DNA from: JARIHD01 sp035758825
GTDB lineage: Bacteria; Patescibacteriota; Saccharimonadia; Saccharimonadales; UBA4665
Length of the DNA stretch: 64,000 nucleotides
NCBI GenBank assembly: GCA_035758825.1
Contig: DASTWA010000002.1
Span: forward strand, 229,147-293,146
Direction of reading: 5' to 3'
Position numbers and translations under genes: made by a program. Under the pieces are notes generated by a model, which was given only the letters and a program-made list of their open reading frames with translations, was not told the origin of the DNA and did not search any database. This document shows positions 14,068 through 22,773 of this stretch, one piece after another (the stretch's first letter is position 1; every line of letters begins with the position of its first letter).

Positions 14068-15132
14068 CTACTTGCCGGAGGCGGCTTCGGTAACATCGGG
14101 ATCGGGCCTACGCAGCATCCGATGGTAAAAAAAGTAACCGGGGGGTATCTGGATCATGGTACTCAGCATACGGTACATGACCGTTACCGGCAGACTGATC
14201 GCGGCCGGTACGCCCGCGGCCACCAAAACACCGGTCATGAGGGCTTCGTAAATACCCACGCCGCCGGGCATGACCGAAATAAGGCCGGCAACATTGGCAA
14301 CTGCGTAGGCCAGGATAACCGCCCCGATATTTACCCACTCGCCAAAAGCGATGTATACCGCATATATAGCGGCAACCTCGGTAGCGTTAGCCATCAGGCC
14401 CCATACAAAGGGCCATTTAAGGTCCTTCCACCGGGACTCTATTAGCTTATAGTTGACGTGCAGCTCCTCAAACACACGCTGTACGCGGGCGATGCTGATC
14501 GTTTCGGGCGATTTGGGCATAAAGAAATGCAGCACCTTGTTAATGGCTTTTGTAAGAAATGTAAAGGTCGCGCTGATCCGCTTTTCGCTGCCGATTATCA
14601 TTACGAATGCAAAGGTACCAATCAGCATCAAGGTCGTAATCGAACTCGTCACCAGGATGACAAAATCGTTTGCCTTGTTGCCTATGGCCAAGAACAGCAA
14701 TCCGGAAACCAACAGAATCTCAAACGACAAGATGAGCAGCACCAGCTTCATAAGCTGGATAAGCGTCGCCTTGCCAGCTGTAATACCGCTGCTGCGCATT
14801 CGCACCCCAAAATATGAGATGCCCGACACACCGCCGCTTGGAAATACGTGGTTAATAAAGTTCAGCTCCAGCGCAACTTTGTAGAGCGACCAATACCGGA
14901 GTTTGTTGCCCACTACCGCGAACATGCCGCGGTACATCTCGGTCTGGGAGTGGTAGTTCAGCATTTGGATCGGAATGAGGAGCAAAAGCACCCAGGCATT
15001 AACTTCCCGAAGATTCTTAAGCGTCTCGACCAATTGGTCGCGGATGGCCACGACTAAAACAAGCAGTGCAATGACTGTTACGATATTCAGCAACAATTTC
15101 CATCGCCTTTTTATAAAGGAGTATTCGCTCAT
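14068..15132 (-). CDS. UPF0104/AglD-like integral membrane protein (flippase type)
   Basis: A 354-residue protein with about eight membrane spans, in the lysylphosphatidylglycerol synthetase N-terminal/UPF0104 family. Diagnostic parts are the VFPSGGVSGISYFGVRM segment near residue 90 and the late SVMPGGVGIYEALMTGVL motif. Relatives flip lipids or lipid-linked sugars; no synthetase domain is attached. The ATG at 15132 follows AGGGGA and fits better than the longer frame. It is upstream of xseA on the same strand (9-nt gap) and shares a divergent promoter region with 15195. Confidence 0.82.
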   Translation of the reverse strand: MSEYSFIKRRWKLLLNIVTVIALLVLVVAIRDQLVETLKNLREVNAWVLLLLIPIQMLNYHSQTEMYRGMFAVVGNKLRYWSLYKVALELNFINHVFPSGGVSGISYFGVRMRSSGITAGKATLIQLMKLVLLILSFEILLVSGLLFLAIGNKANDFVILVTSSITTLMLIGTFAFVMIIGSEKRISATFTFLTKAINKVLHFFMPKSPETISIARVQRVFEELHVNYKLIESRWKDLKWPFVWGLMANATEVAAIYAVYIAFGEWVNIGAVILAYAVANVAGLISVMPGGVGIYEALMTGVLVAAGVPAAISLPVTVMYRMLSTMIQIPPGYFFYHRMLRRPDPDVTEAASGK

Positions 15133-15141
15133 ATGTCCCCT

Positions 15142-15184
15142 ATTATACATAACCACGTAGTGATGATCAGTTAACTGTTATAAT
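15142..15184. promoter_or_regulatory. divergent promoter pair
   Basis: The minus strand has TATAAT at 15142-15147 for the flippase-like gene (followed by a Shine-Dalgarno), and the plus strand has a perfect extended -10, TGtTATAAT (15176-15184), ending 10 nt before the ATG at 15195. Neither has a clear -35. Confidence 0.65.
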
Positions 15185-15194
15185 ACAGGGCAAG

Positions 15195-16388
15195 ATGACA
15201 CACAAGAGTATCTTTATTCTGGGCCGCCAGCCGGCAATTGGCAGGGCCGAACTGGAAAGTCTGTTTGGCGGCGACCACTTGGAGCCGCTGGGCGACCACG
15301 CCATGGCGGCCGACATTCTGCCCGAGGATATCCCTTTTGACCGGATTGGCGGCAGTATCCGCCTAGCCAAGCCAATCGGCGATTTTGACAGCGCCAACTG
15401 GCCGCAGGTCGCCCAGACGACCATCAAGTTATTCCCCAGCCTGTTAGATAAGCTGCCTCTAGAAGGAAAAATCAAGCTCGGTCTAAGCACTTTTGGCATG
15501 AGCGTCAACGAACGGCACCTGCTCCGCACCGGTCTCGAGCTCAAAAAGGCCTGCAAGGCTGCCGGCCGCTCAGTGCGCGTCGTGCCTAACGCCGAACCAG
15601 CCCTCAACACCGCCCAAGTCCTGCACAACCAATTGACCGGCGACCTGGGCATGGAACTGCTCTTCATCCGTAACGGCAAACAGACTTACCTAGCCCAGAC
15701 GCTGCGCATCCAGGATATCGATGCTTACGCCGCCCGCGACCGGGGCCGGCCTAAGCGCGATGCTTTTGTGGGCATGCTGCCGCCCAAATTAGCCCAAACA
15801 ATCGTTAACCTGGGCACTGGCAATTTGCCCGCCACGACCGATACCGTTGTGCTGGATCCCTTCTGCGGGACTGGCGTAGTGCTTCAGGAAGCTTTGTTGA
15901 TGGGGTATGGCGCCTACGGCACCGACCTGGAGCCTCGCATGGTGGACTACAGCCGCCAAAACCTTGAGTGGCTGGCAACCCGCGGCGCCGAGCACGCCAC
16001 AACAGTCGAACTAGAGGTCGGCGACGCCACCACCCACCAGTGGGGCCATCCCTTCTCTGTTGTAGCCGGCGAAACATATCTTGGCCGCCCGCTCTCGAAC
16101 TGGCCAAACCCCGAAAAATTACAAGAGATAATCGGCACTTGCAACGTCATTCTGCAAAAATTTTTGACTAATTTGGCCGGACAAATACCTTCCGGCACCC
16201 GCCTCTGTTTGGCCATGCCTGCTTGGGCCGCGCCAAATGGCCGTATTTACCACCTGTCACTACTTGACTCACTCGAGGTTATGGGGTACAATCGAGTAAG
16301 ATTTTTGTGGGCTCAAGAGCAAGAGATGGTGTATCGCCGTCCCGGCCAACTGGTCGCTCGCGAACTCGTAGTAATAACAAGGAAGTAA
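15195..16388 (+). CDS. Trm11-like SAM-dependent methyltransferase family protein
   Basis: A 397-residue protein with an N-terminal THUMP-like region and a C-terminal Rossmann methyltransferase. The linker RDRGRPKRD (182-190) and motif I VVLDPFCGTGVVLQEAL (DPFCGTG at 221-227) are those of the tRNA guanine-N2 methyltransferases (Trm11/TrmG10). The catalytic motif IV, normally (N/D)PPY, is not seen; the equivalent strand reads AGETYLG (291-297). It may have changed chemistry or lost activity. The start is leaderless-like, and the gene is followed 9 nt later by rpmA. Confidence 0.8.
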   Translation: MTHKSIFILGRQPAIGRAELESLFGGDHLEPLGDHAMAADILPEDIPFDRIGGSIRLAKPIGDFDSANWPQVAQTTIKLFPSLLDKLPLEGKIKLGLSTFGMSVNERHLLRTGLELKKACKAAGRSVRVVPNAEPALNTAQVLHNQLTGDLGMELLFIRNGKQTYLAQTLRIQDIDAYAARDRGRPKRDAFVGMLPPKLAQTIVNLGTGNLPATTDTVVLDPFCGTGVVLQEALLMGYGAYGTDLEPRMVDYSRQNLEWLATRGAEHATTVELEVGDATTHQWGHPFSVVAGETYLGRPLSNWPNPEKLQEIIGTCNVILQKFLTNLAGQIPSGTRLCLAMPAWAAPNGRIYHLSLLDSLEVMGYNRVRFLWAQEQEMVYRRPGQLVARELVVITRK

Positions 16389-16397
16389 AGTAAGCAT

Positions 16398-16670
16398 ATG
16401 TCACACGTTAAAGCCGGTGGTACAGCCAAGAATGTTAAGGACAGTCCAGGTCAACGACTTGGTGTTAAGATTTACGGCGGCCAGAAAGTTCGCAGCGGCC
16501 AGGTTATCGTTCGTCAGGTTGGCGCTACCAAGCGCGCTGGCAAAGGCACCAAGATTAGCCGCAACTTCACTGTTCACGCAGACAAAGACGGTGTCGTAAA
16601 GTTCGTAACCCGCAAGGTTCGCCGCTTTACCGGCAAGTCAGTTCGCCGCGTCGAAGTTACTGTCGAGTAA
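16398..16670 (+). CDS. rpmA: 50S ribosomal protein L27
   Basis: L27 sits near the peptidyl-transferase centre. The 90-residue protein has the family pattern: AGGTAKN near the start, GQRLGVKIYGGQKV, IVRQVGATKRAGKGT and the DGVVKFVTRK strand. The usual N-terminal AHKKGGG is replaced by SHVKAGG, so no Firmicutes-type cleaved leader is present. AAGGAAG lies before the start, and the gene probably also receives read-through from 15195-16388. It is unusual in not being next to rplU. Confidence 0.92.
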   Translation: MSHVKAGGTAKNVKDSPGQRLGVKIYGGQKVRSGQVIVRQVGATKRAGKGTKISRNFTVHADKDGVVKFVTRKVRRFTGKSVRRVEVTVE

Positions 16671-16693
16671 TAGTACTAACTCCTACTTACGTC

Positions 16694-16725
16694 AACAGCC
16701 CCCGGTCTTTCGGGGGCTGTTACTT
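16694..16725 (+). terminator. intrinsic terminator of rpmA
   Basis: AACAGCCCCCG (16694-16704) pairs with CGGGGGCTGTT (16711-16721) around a 6-nt loop; a short T-rich tail follows. It overlaps the stop of the convergent metallopeptidase gene and may serve both strands. Confidence 0.8.
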
Positions 16726-17914
16726 AACTCGCAACGTAAACACCTAACCGGATAGCTGCCATTTTATGCGGGCGAAATACCCCATCTTCAAATTCACACT
16801 TTTGCACATCAAACGTCAATGGGCCCATCTCCCGCCCTTCGGCCAGGTCAATAACCTCCTGGATACGTTTTAGCCGCATGGGGATGGTTGAAGTGTCGCC
16901 GTCAAGCGATGCGATGGCAAACGATTCGGCCATATCTTCGCATGGCGCGGTCATAGCATAACTCGTAGGCGGCGACTCACCGCCAGCCATTTCGATAGCT
17001 AATATCTCGTCAAATCGCCAGACGTTGGCTTTGGAGTATTCTGACCTAGGTATGACCGCGTTTGTCCAACCGGGTATTGAGTTGAAGCCGGAAAAATCAG
17101 CAGTCCTGCCACCAAACGACGTCCAGGCATACCGTTCCGGATTCTTGTCCAGAAAATGGGCGTCGACCTCCTCTTCGGACGCAATATCAATAACATGGCC
17201 GAACTCATGTGCCAATGTAATTTCGGAGGCAGATATTTCCGGATGATTTCTAAAGTAACGCAAGTATCGCGGCGGAACCATAGCCGCTGCCTTGCGTAGC
17301 TCGTCAATATTTAAACGCATCGCACCACTGGCGAACTGGAAACCGCCCAATTCATTCTCCGGGAATTCGCTGCCCGAAAAAAAAGCGATACCCCTTAGAC
17401 GATTAAAGATTTTGCCATGCGTATAGTTGCCAACCTTGGCAATAACATTCTCAAGGGACTGCAACTCTTCGGCGGTAAGATCAGACTCTGCACAGTTGAG
17501 GACATCCAAAGTACGCACATTCCCCGCTTCGTCCCGGGCAGTGCCCACGTAGACTTCTCGAAGTGATTCTGTAATTGCTTTTTCGCTCTTTGAGCCTTGC
17601 CACCACCGGCCGTCAATAGACGTAAGGTTCATAAATAATGAGTCCTGCATACGCAGATACGTTTCGGCCTCACCAAACAACTCTGGACTTGGTTGGTTAA
17701 CCTTGGTCACATTGTCGCCCGTCGGTTCAAAGAAACTATGCGCCCAGTACGTAGCACCACTAGGCAGTCTCTGCTGAATTGCATACATTGCCAGAACATT
17801 GGTAGGATCTTCGACCTCGGGGACAATCGGTAGTTCGTGCTGGAGGTAGTGTGCCGCATCTTCCTGATGCTCGAGCGCAATGCGCTCCTGGGGGCTATGT
17901 AAGGATTCTATCAT
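16724..17914 (-). CDS. putative zinc metallopeptidase (HEXXH) of unknown family
   Basis: A 396-residue protein with one clear active-site motif, HEFGH at residues 236-240 within ITLAHEFGHVID, typical of gluzincin/metzincin peptidases. Conserved acids follow (EEEVDAH), and a possible third ligand lies in the later EMAGGE or CEDMAESFA segment (E and D near residues 324-345). There is no signal peptide, so it is probably cytosolic or exported by another route. Its own promoter (17946-17974) and an AT-rich upstream region make it a single gene. The substrate is unknown. Confidence 0.72.
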   Translation of the reverse strand: MIESLHSPQERIALEHQEDAAHYLQHELPIVPEVEDPTNVLAMYAIQQRLPSGATYWAHSFFEPTGDNVTKVNQPSPELFGEAETYLRMQDSLFMNLTSIDGRWWQGSKSEKAITESLREVYVGTARDEAGNVRTLDVLNCAESDLTAEELQSLENVIAKVGNYTHGKIFNRLRGIAFFSGSEFPENELGGFQFASGAMRLNIDELRKAAAMVPPRYLRYFRNHPEISASEITLAHEFGHVIDIASEEEVDAHFLDKNPERYAWTSFGGRTADFSGFNSIPGWTNAVIPRSEYSKANVWRFDEILAIEMAGGESPPTSYAMTAPCEDMAESFAIASLDGDTSTIPMRLKRIQEVIDLAEGREMGPLTFDVQKCEFEDGVFRPHKMAAIRLGVYVAS

Positions 17915-17945
17915 TTTGTTTTAGTCTTTGTTCCTTATGATATAT

Positions 17946-17974
17946 AATAAAACATAACCTTTTATAAAAGTCAA
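17946..17974 (-). promoter_or_regulatory. promoter of the metallopeptidase gene
   Basis: On the minus strand: -35 TTGACT (17969-17974), 17-bp spacer, -10 TTTATT (17946-17951), about 30 nt before the start. The surrounding 90 bases are unusually AT-rich. Confidence 0.55.
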
Positions 17975-18053
17975 TATTAATACAAAATACTCTACAATAT
18001 ACCTGGGATGCGCCTGCATCCGAGGGTATCATTTGGTCAAGACTTGCTGGAGT

Positions 18054-18458
18054 TTACATGCTCAGATGGCGTTTGATGCGTTCAATAACATCGCCAATAA
18101 CAACCTGGGATTTAACCAGGTACTCGTCGACACCAAGGTCTTGGGCGCGCTTTTTGTCGCTCTCCTGACTAAGGGCGGTCAGCATAACGATCTTGAGGTT
18201 GGTCGTCTCCGGGGTATTGCGGAGAATGTCGAGGACGTCAAATCCGCTCACCTTGGGCATCATGACGTCAAGTAACACCAGGTCTGGCCTAAAGCTAATC
18301 GCCGCCGCAAGGGCGTCCTCGCCATTAGCTACGCGACGGACCTCAAAGCCTTCGGCTTGCAGCCGAACCAGATATACACTGGCGAGCGCATCATCGTCTT
18401 CTACAAAAAGTACACGTTTTTGGTGTAAGCCGGGCTGCGGTGCCGTAGGTGATTCCAT
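18054..18458 (-). CDS. stand-alone response regulator receiver protein
   Basis: A 134-residue CheY-like protein with an intact phosphorylation site: acidic patch E20-D21-D22, phosphoacceptor D64 in VLLDVMMPK, T94 and K116 (LVKSQ). A 14-residue N-terminal tail precedes the fold. No output domain is present, and no kinase gene is next to it. It begins 15 nt after the pyrG stop and is probably transcribed with pyrG. It contrasts with the degenerate receiver at 10275-10652. Confidence 0.9.
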   Translation of the reverse strand: MESPTAPQPGLHQKRVLFVEDDDALASVYLVRLQAEGFEVRRVANGEDALAAAISFRPDLVLLDVMMPKVSGFDVLDILRNTPETTNLKIVMLTALSQESDKKRAQDLGVDEYLVKSQVVIGDVIERIKRHLSM

Positions 18459-18473
18459 ATAGTTAAAGGTACC

Positions 18474-20087
18474 CTACTCGCCCTTCTTTTGCAATAAACT
18501 GGCGATAAAGCCGTCAAACATCGGGTGGGGCCTGTTAGGCCGGGACTTAAACTCGGGGTGGAACTGGCTAGCCATAAAGAATGGGTGGTCAATGCCCTCG
18601 ATCATTTCGACCAAATGGTCATCCGGCGAAAGCCCGACAGCCCGGATGCCCCACGATTCGTAGCGGTCCCGGTAGCCATTATTGCACTCGTAACGGTGAC
18701 GGTGACGTTCTACGATCTCGGTGGCGCCGTATACCTCGGCAGCTTTGCTTCCTGGGACAACCTTGCAGGGGTAATCACCCAGGCGCATTGTTCCTCCGGT
18801 ATTTTCTAGGCCTTTTTGGTCAGCCATAGTGTGGATAACTTGATTTGCGCCCTCAGAGTCAAGCTCGGCAGTCGTCGCATCGGCTATGCCTCCATTACGG
18901 GCAGCGGCAATAACCGCCATTTGCAACCCGAGGCAAAGGCCCAAATACGGAAACTTATTCTTCAGGGCATATTGTGCCGCCTTGATTTTGCCCTCCAGGC
19001 CGCGGGTACCAAACCCGCCCGGGACGACGATGCCATCAACGCCGGCAAGTTCGGCAGTGATATCCTCTTTGTCTTCCAGGCCCTCGGCGTCTATCCACTC
19101 CAGTTTTACGCTGGTGTTATTGGCCCATGCAGCCGAACGCAGGGCTTCAAAAACAGACATGTAGGTATCCAGATTGTCCAAATACTTGGCAACAATGCCG
19201 ACCCTTACCTCTTTTTCGTGAGGAGTGGTTGCTTGCGTTACCATCTCGCGCCAGTCAGTAAAATCTGGGCTCTGGGAGGCTTTCAGCTGAAGCTTTTCGC
19301 AGATTACTTCGGCGATACCGGCATCCTCGAGGGTTAGCGGTACTTCGTAGATACTCTTGGCGTTAGGGAGCAGCGCGATGGCTTTTTCTTCGACGCCGCA
19401 GAACATGCTTAGTTTACGCTTTACGCCTTCCGGAGCATTCTTTTCGCTGCGGGCCACCAGAATGTCGGGAGCTACGCCCATGCCACGCAGATCACGTACA
19501 GCATTCTGGGCGGGCTTGGTCTTGAATTCATCGCTAGCGCCCAGATAAGGCATATACACGACATGCACGTACAGGCAATTCTCCAGTCCGACACGGATGC
19601 CAAGTTCACGGATAGCCTCAATAAAGCTCTGGCTTTCCAGGTCACCGACGGTGCCGCCAATTTCGACAATGTGCACGTCAAATCCCTCACCCGCCTCACG
19701 GATGTACTGCTGAATGGCAGTCATAACGTGCGGAACGATCTGCACCGATTGGCCTTGGTACTTGCCAGCGCGCTCGTCTTCGATAACACGCAAAAGCACA
19801 CGGCCAGACATTAAGCTGCTGGATTGCGTCAGCTCCTCGTCGAGGAACCGTTCGTAATGACCCAAATCAAGGTCAGTTTCCGCACCGTCCTTGGTAACGA
19901 AGCACTCGCCGTGTTCGCGCGGGTTTAAAGTACCTGCATCCACATTCAGGTAGGGGTCACATTTTTGGATATTTACTTTGAGTCCGCGAGCTTTGAGTAC
20001 GTTACCGATGGAGGCGGCGGTGATACCCTTTCCTAATCCGGAAAGCACACCACCAGTTACAAAAATATACTTAGTTGGCCTTGCCAC
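18474..20087 (-). CDS. pyrG: CTP synthase
   Basis: Makes CTP from UTP, ATP and glutamine. The 537-residue protein has the synthetase domain first (YIFVTGGVLSGLGKG at the N-terminus, then the EIGGTVGDLES region) and a class I glutamine amidotransferase at the C-terminus with the nucleophile in YLGLCLGLQ and the His/Glu of QFHPEF near the end. Length matches the family. The start is GTG with AAGAGG upstream. A promoter (TTGCAA, 18-bp spacer, TAGTAT) is readable about 30-60 nt upstream. Confidence 0.97.
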   Translation of the reverse strand: MARPTKYIFVTGGVLSGLGKGITAASIGNVLKARGLKVNIQKCDPYLNVDAGTLNPREHGECFVTKDGAETDLDLGHYERFLDEELTQSSSLMSGRVLLRVIEDERAGKYQGQSVQIVPHVMTAIQQYIREAGEGFDVHIVEIGGTVGDLESQSFIEAIRELGIRVGLENCLYVHVVYMPYLGASDEFKTKPAQNAVRDLRGMGVAPDILVARSEKNAPEGVKRKLSMFCGVEEKAIALLPNAKSIYEVPLTLEDAGIAEVICEKLQLKASQSPDFTDWREMVTQATTPHEKEVRVGIVAKYLDNLDTYMSVFEALRSAAWANNTSVKLEWIDAEGLEDKEDITAELAGVDGIVVPGGFGTRGLEGKIKAAQYALKNKFPYLGLCLGLQMAVIAAARNGGIADATTAELDSEGANQVIHTMADQKGLENTGGTMRLGDYPCKVVPGSKAAEVYGATEIVERHRHRYECNNGYRDRYESWGIRAVGLSPDDHLVEMIEGIDHPFFMASQFHPEFKSRPNRPHPMFDGFIASLLQKKGE

Positions 20088-20165
20088 CTCTTACCTCTTG
20101 CTCAAATTACAACCTATACTACCGTAAACCCCTTATACTTTGCAAGTAGATAGTTAACAATCGAC

Positions 20166-21392
20166 CTATTTTTTCAAAAAATCTATGGCTGCATCTTTTT
20201 GCGGGTCGCGGTCGTTTTTGTAGTCATCGTCAGTCATTTTGATTTCGTGATCAGGCTTGATGCCTTTTTTGTCGATGTTTTGACCATTTGGCCGGTACCA
20301 TCGGGCGACGGTGATTTTGATCTCGGTGCCATTTGGCAATTCGCGGATTTCCTGCACGCTTCCCTTGCCGTAACTCTTCTCACCGAACAAGGTAGCGGCA
20401 CCGTTGTCGCGCAGTGCGCCGGCGACGATCTCTGAGGCGCTGGCACTCCCCGCGTTGATCAGAACCGCAGTCGGCATGCCGTTAAATAGGCCACCGCCCG
20501 CCGAAGCGTAGGTTTCGGTCACGACCCCGCCGCGCTTTTCTTGGACGATAGTCTTACCCTTAGGGAGCCACATATCCGACATGTTAACCGCCGAGCTTAG
20601 TAAGCCGCCAGGATTGCCGCGCAAGTCAAGCAAGATGCTTGTAGCGCCCTGGTCTTTGAGCTCCAAACCGGCTTCGTTCATAAGCGAGACTGTGTCCTCG
20701 CCAAACTGGCTGACAGTAATGAGGCCTACCTGTCCATCCAGTAGCTCCCACTTTACGCTGGGGATGGTAATCGCCGCTCGGGTGATGGTGAAGCTTAGGT
20801 CCTCGGTCTTATCGCGCAGGATGCGGAGCGTAACCTTGGTGTCCGCTTTGCCGCGGATCAAGCTGACCGCTTTATCGACACTCATTCCATTGGTCGATGT
20901 CCCATTAATACTCACGATGATATCTTGGGGGCGCAGACCGGCTTTGCTGGCCGGAAAGCCGTCAATCGGCGAAACAATAATCAAATTGCTGTCGGCATCC
21001 TGTCCAAGTTCAGCGCCGATGCCGGTAAACGAACCGTTCAGCTGGTCATTGAATTCCTTGGCCTCATCCTTACTAAAGTATGCAGTGTACGGATCGCCGG
21101 CAGCTTCCGCCAGGCCGTGCTTGAGACCATCCAGCAGCTTGGTGGCGTCCAGCCTGCCGTCGTAGTTCGATTTGAGCAAATCGTACACTTGTTCGACGCT
21201 TTCGTACTCGAGGTCTGCCGGAAGGTCTTTGTTAGCGTGCTCGGCGGGACTCCCGAGTTGGATGCTCCCATTGCCAAACCCGACACCGGCACCAAAAATA
21301 GCAACGGCAACGACTACCAAAGCGACCGGCTTAAGAATCTTTACAATTTTGGGACCATCCTGGCCGTCCTTGGCGCTTTCTTGTTGCGTCAT
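20166..21392 (-). CDS. S41 family C-terminal processing protease (CtpA type)
   Basis: A membrane-anchored serine protease acting outside the cytoplasm. The 408-residue protein has a membrane span at about 19-40, a leader helix region, a PDZ domain at about 118-195, and the S41 core with the nucleophile serine in GSASASE (315-321) and the catalytic lysine K343 in YGKG. The LDLRGNPGG motif (255-263) is also typical. The SD GAGAGGG precedes the ATG, with a TATAAT box about 30 nt upstream. It lies between pyrG and a peptidoglycan hydrolase. Confidence 0.93.
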   Translation of the reverse strand: MTQQESAKDGQDGPKIVKILKPVALVVVAVAIFGAGVGFGNGSIQLGSPAEHANKDLPADLEYESVEQVYDLLKSNYDGRLDATKLLDGLKHGLAEAAGDPYTAYFSKDEAKEFNDQLNGSFTGIGAELGQDADSNLIIVSPIDGFPASKAGLRPQDIIVSINGTSTNGMSVDKAVSLIRGKADTKVTLRILRDKTEDLSFTITRAAITIPSVKWELLDGQVGLITVSQFGEDTVSLMNEAGLELKDQGATSILLDLRGNPGGLLSSAVNMSDMWLPKGKTIVQEKRGGVVTETYASAGGGLFNGMPTAVLINAGSASASEIVAGALRDNGAATLFGEKSYGKGSVQEIRELPNGTEIKITVARWYRPNGQNIDKKGIKPDHEIKMTDDDYKNDRDPQKDAAIDFLKK

Positions 21393-21481
21393 TAGTACCC
21401 TCTCTTATGATTATGGATTGATTATAGCGAAAAGACGACCACGTTTCCATGCGCCGTCTTCTCAGTTTCTTAATGGTCAGT

Positions 21482-22681
21482 CTAGCGGAATGTACGCCAC
21501 TGGGTACTGTATTCGCCATTCAGCTGCTGGTTATATTGTGAGACAAATATACGATTTCCATCGACCTTTTCTACGTACATTGCATGGCCCCAAGTACCCG
21601 AAGTACTTATGGCGACATCGCCGGGCTGAGGGTCTCGATAGATAATACTCGAAGGAGCTGATTCAACCCAATCCTTGGCGCTCCCATACCCTTCGGGCGC
21701 TACTCGGCCCGACCTTTCAACTGCCCATGCGGCATATGAAACACATTGCCGCGTGCAGTATCCCCACCTATCGGTTGAATCGCGTTGTCCGGTACGAGGA
21801 TCCGGGTGCCCACACCCCGGAAGAGTGCTCATACTAAAGCCAGCACTTGCGTAAGGATAATCATTCACACTGTAGTCGTGTGATCGGACAGTACCTGAGA
21901 AGCGCAAGAAATAATATCCGCCGTCAGGCACAGCACCACTACTATTCGCCCGCCTCTGTTGCGCAATCAGGTCTTCGATTCGTGCCTGGTTGGCTTTTGT
22001 TTTTTGGTTATATACACTTTGCTGGCTCTGATTGTAGGTCAGCATACGTGACTGTTCAGCACGACTAGCAGCAAGTTGCGCTTGCTGTGCTTGTTGCTCT
22101 TTTAATAGAGCTTCGACCTGATTCTTCTGCTCGTTCAATTGGTTTTGAAGAACGGCAATCTGCTTTAGGGTTAATTGAATCTTATTCTTGACAGCGGTCC
22201 GGTACTCTTCTTTGTCGACGAAATCACTCAAGTTCTTGCTGGTCGCAAGCATCTCAATAGTGCTCATTTGGCCGTCTACATACATTACTCTAATATTTTC
22301 GCCTAAAATTTCTTTCTGACGCTCCAGCTCTTGCTGATTGGCGACTATCTGAGCCTGTAGCTCTGACTGGTGGGCAGTATTTTCGTTTATCTTAATTTGG
22401 AGGGAGGCTATCTGAGCTTGGAGAGTGTTAATTGCATCTTCGTAGCTGACAGCCTGGCTTTCTAGTTCCGATAATACATCCGAGTTATGTGCGTTCTCTG
22501 CCTGCAATTGCTTAATTTGGTCGGCGATACTATCCGCCTGTACGCGAGGAAGCATCGAACACCCTATAGCGAGCACAGTTGCTATGACCAGTATAGCCAA
22601 GCTGGCTGCTTTACGGGTTAGGCGTGGTTTTTGGCTTATATTTTTTTTCATGTTTGTCTTATAAGCTTTCGTTATAAACAT
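21482..22681 (-). CDS. secreted coiled-coil CHAP-domain peptidoglycan hydrolase (PcsB-like)
   Basis: A 399-residue exported cell-wall enzyme. A basic N-terminus and hydrophobic signal segment (about 25-42) precede a long coiled coil (about 50-240, many Gln/Glu) and a C-terminal CHAP domain with catalytic Cys313 (RQCVSYAAW) and His366 (TWGHAMYVEK). This is the PcsB layout; in firmicutes PcsB is activated by FtsEX, and ftsX and ftsE lie directly upstream here. The ATG at 22681 has GGGGG 8 nt before it. A terminator between ftsX and this gene suggests separate control. Confidence 0.9.
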   Translation of the reverse strand: MFITKAYKTNMKKNISQKPRLTRKAASLAILVIATVLAIGCSMLPRVQADSIADQIKQLQAENAHNSDVLSELESQAVSYEDAINTLQAQIASLQIKINENTAHQSELQAQIVANQQELERQKEILGENIRVMYVDGQMSTIEMLATSKNLSDFVDKEEYRTAVKNKIQLTLKQIAVLQNQLNEQKNQVEALLKEQQAQQAQLAASRAEQSRMLTYNQSQQSVYNQKTKANQARIEDLIAQQRRANSSGAVPDGGYYFLRFSGTVRSHDYSVNDYPYASAGFSMSTLPGCGHPDPRTGQRDSTDRWGYCTRQCVSYAAWAVERSGRVAPEGYGSAKDWVESAPSSIIYRDPQPGDVAISTSGTWGHAMYVEKVDGNRIFVSQYNQQLNGEYSTQWRTFR

Positions 22682-22727
22682 TAGCATATCCCCCGCCCTT
22701 TTTCAAGATACCGCGCCGGATGGGCGC

Positions 22728-22761
22728 AAAAAACCCGCCCTAAAGGAAGACCGAGTTTTTT
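22728..22761 (-). terminator. terminator between ftsX and the CHAP hydrolase gene
   Basis: AAAAAACCCG (22728-22737) can pair with CGAGTTTTTT (22752-22761) over 10 bp with one G-U pair and a 14-nt loop. The stem starts with A6 and ends with T6, so it can work on both strands. Confidence 0.6.
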
Positions 22762-22773
22762 GAATTATTCTGA

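Noticed and set aside
18005..18022. GGATGC/GCATCC hairpin downstream of the receiver gene
   Set aside because: Only 6 bp and no U-run on the minus strand; too weak to call a terminator.
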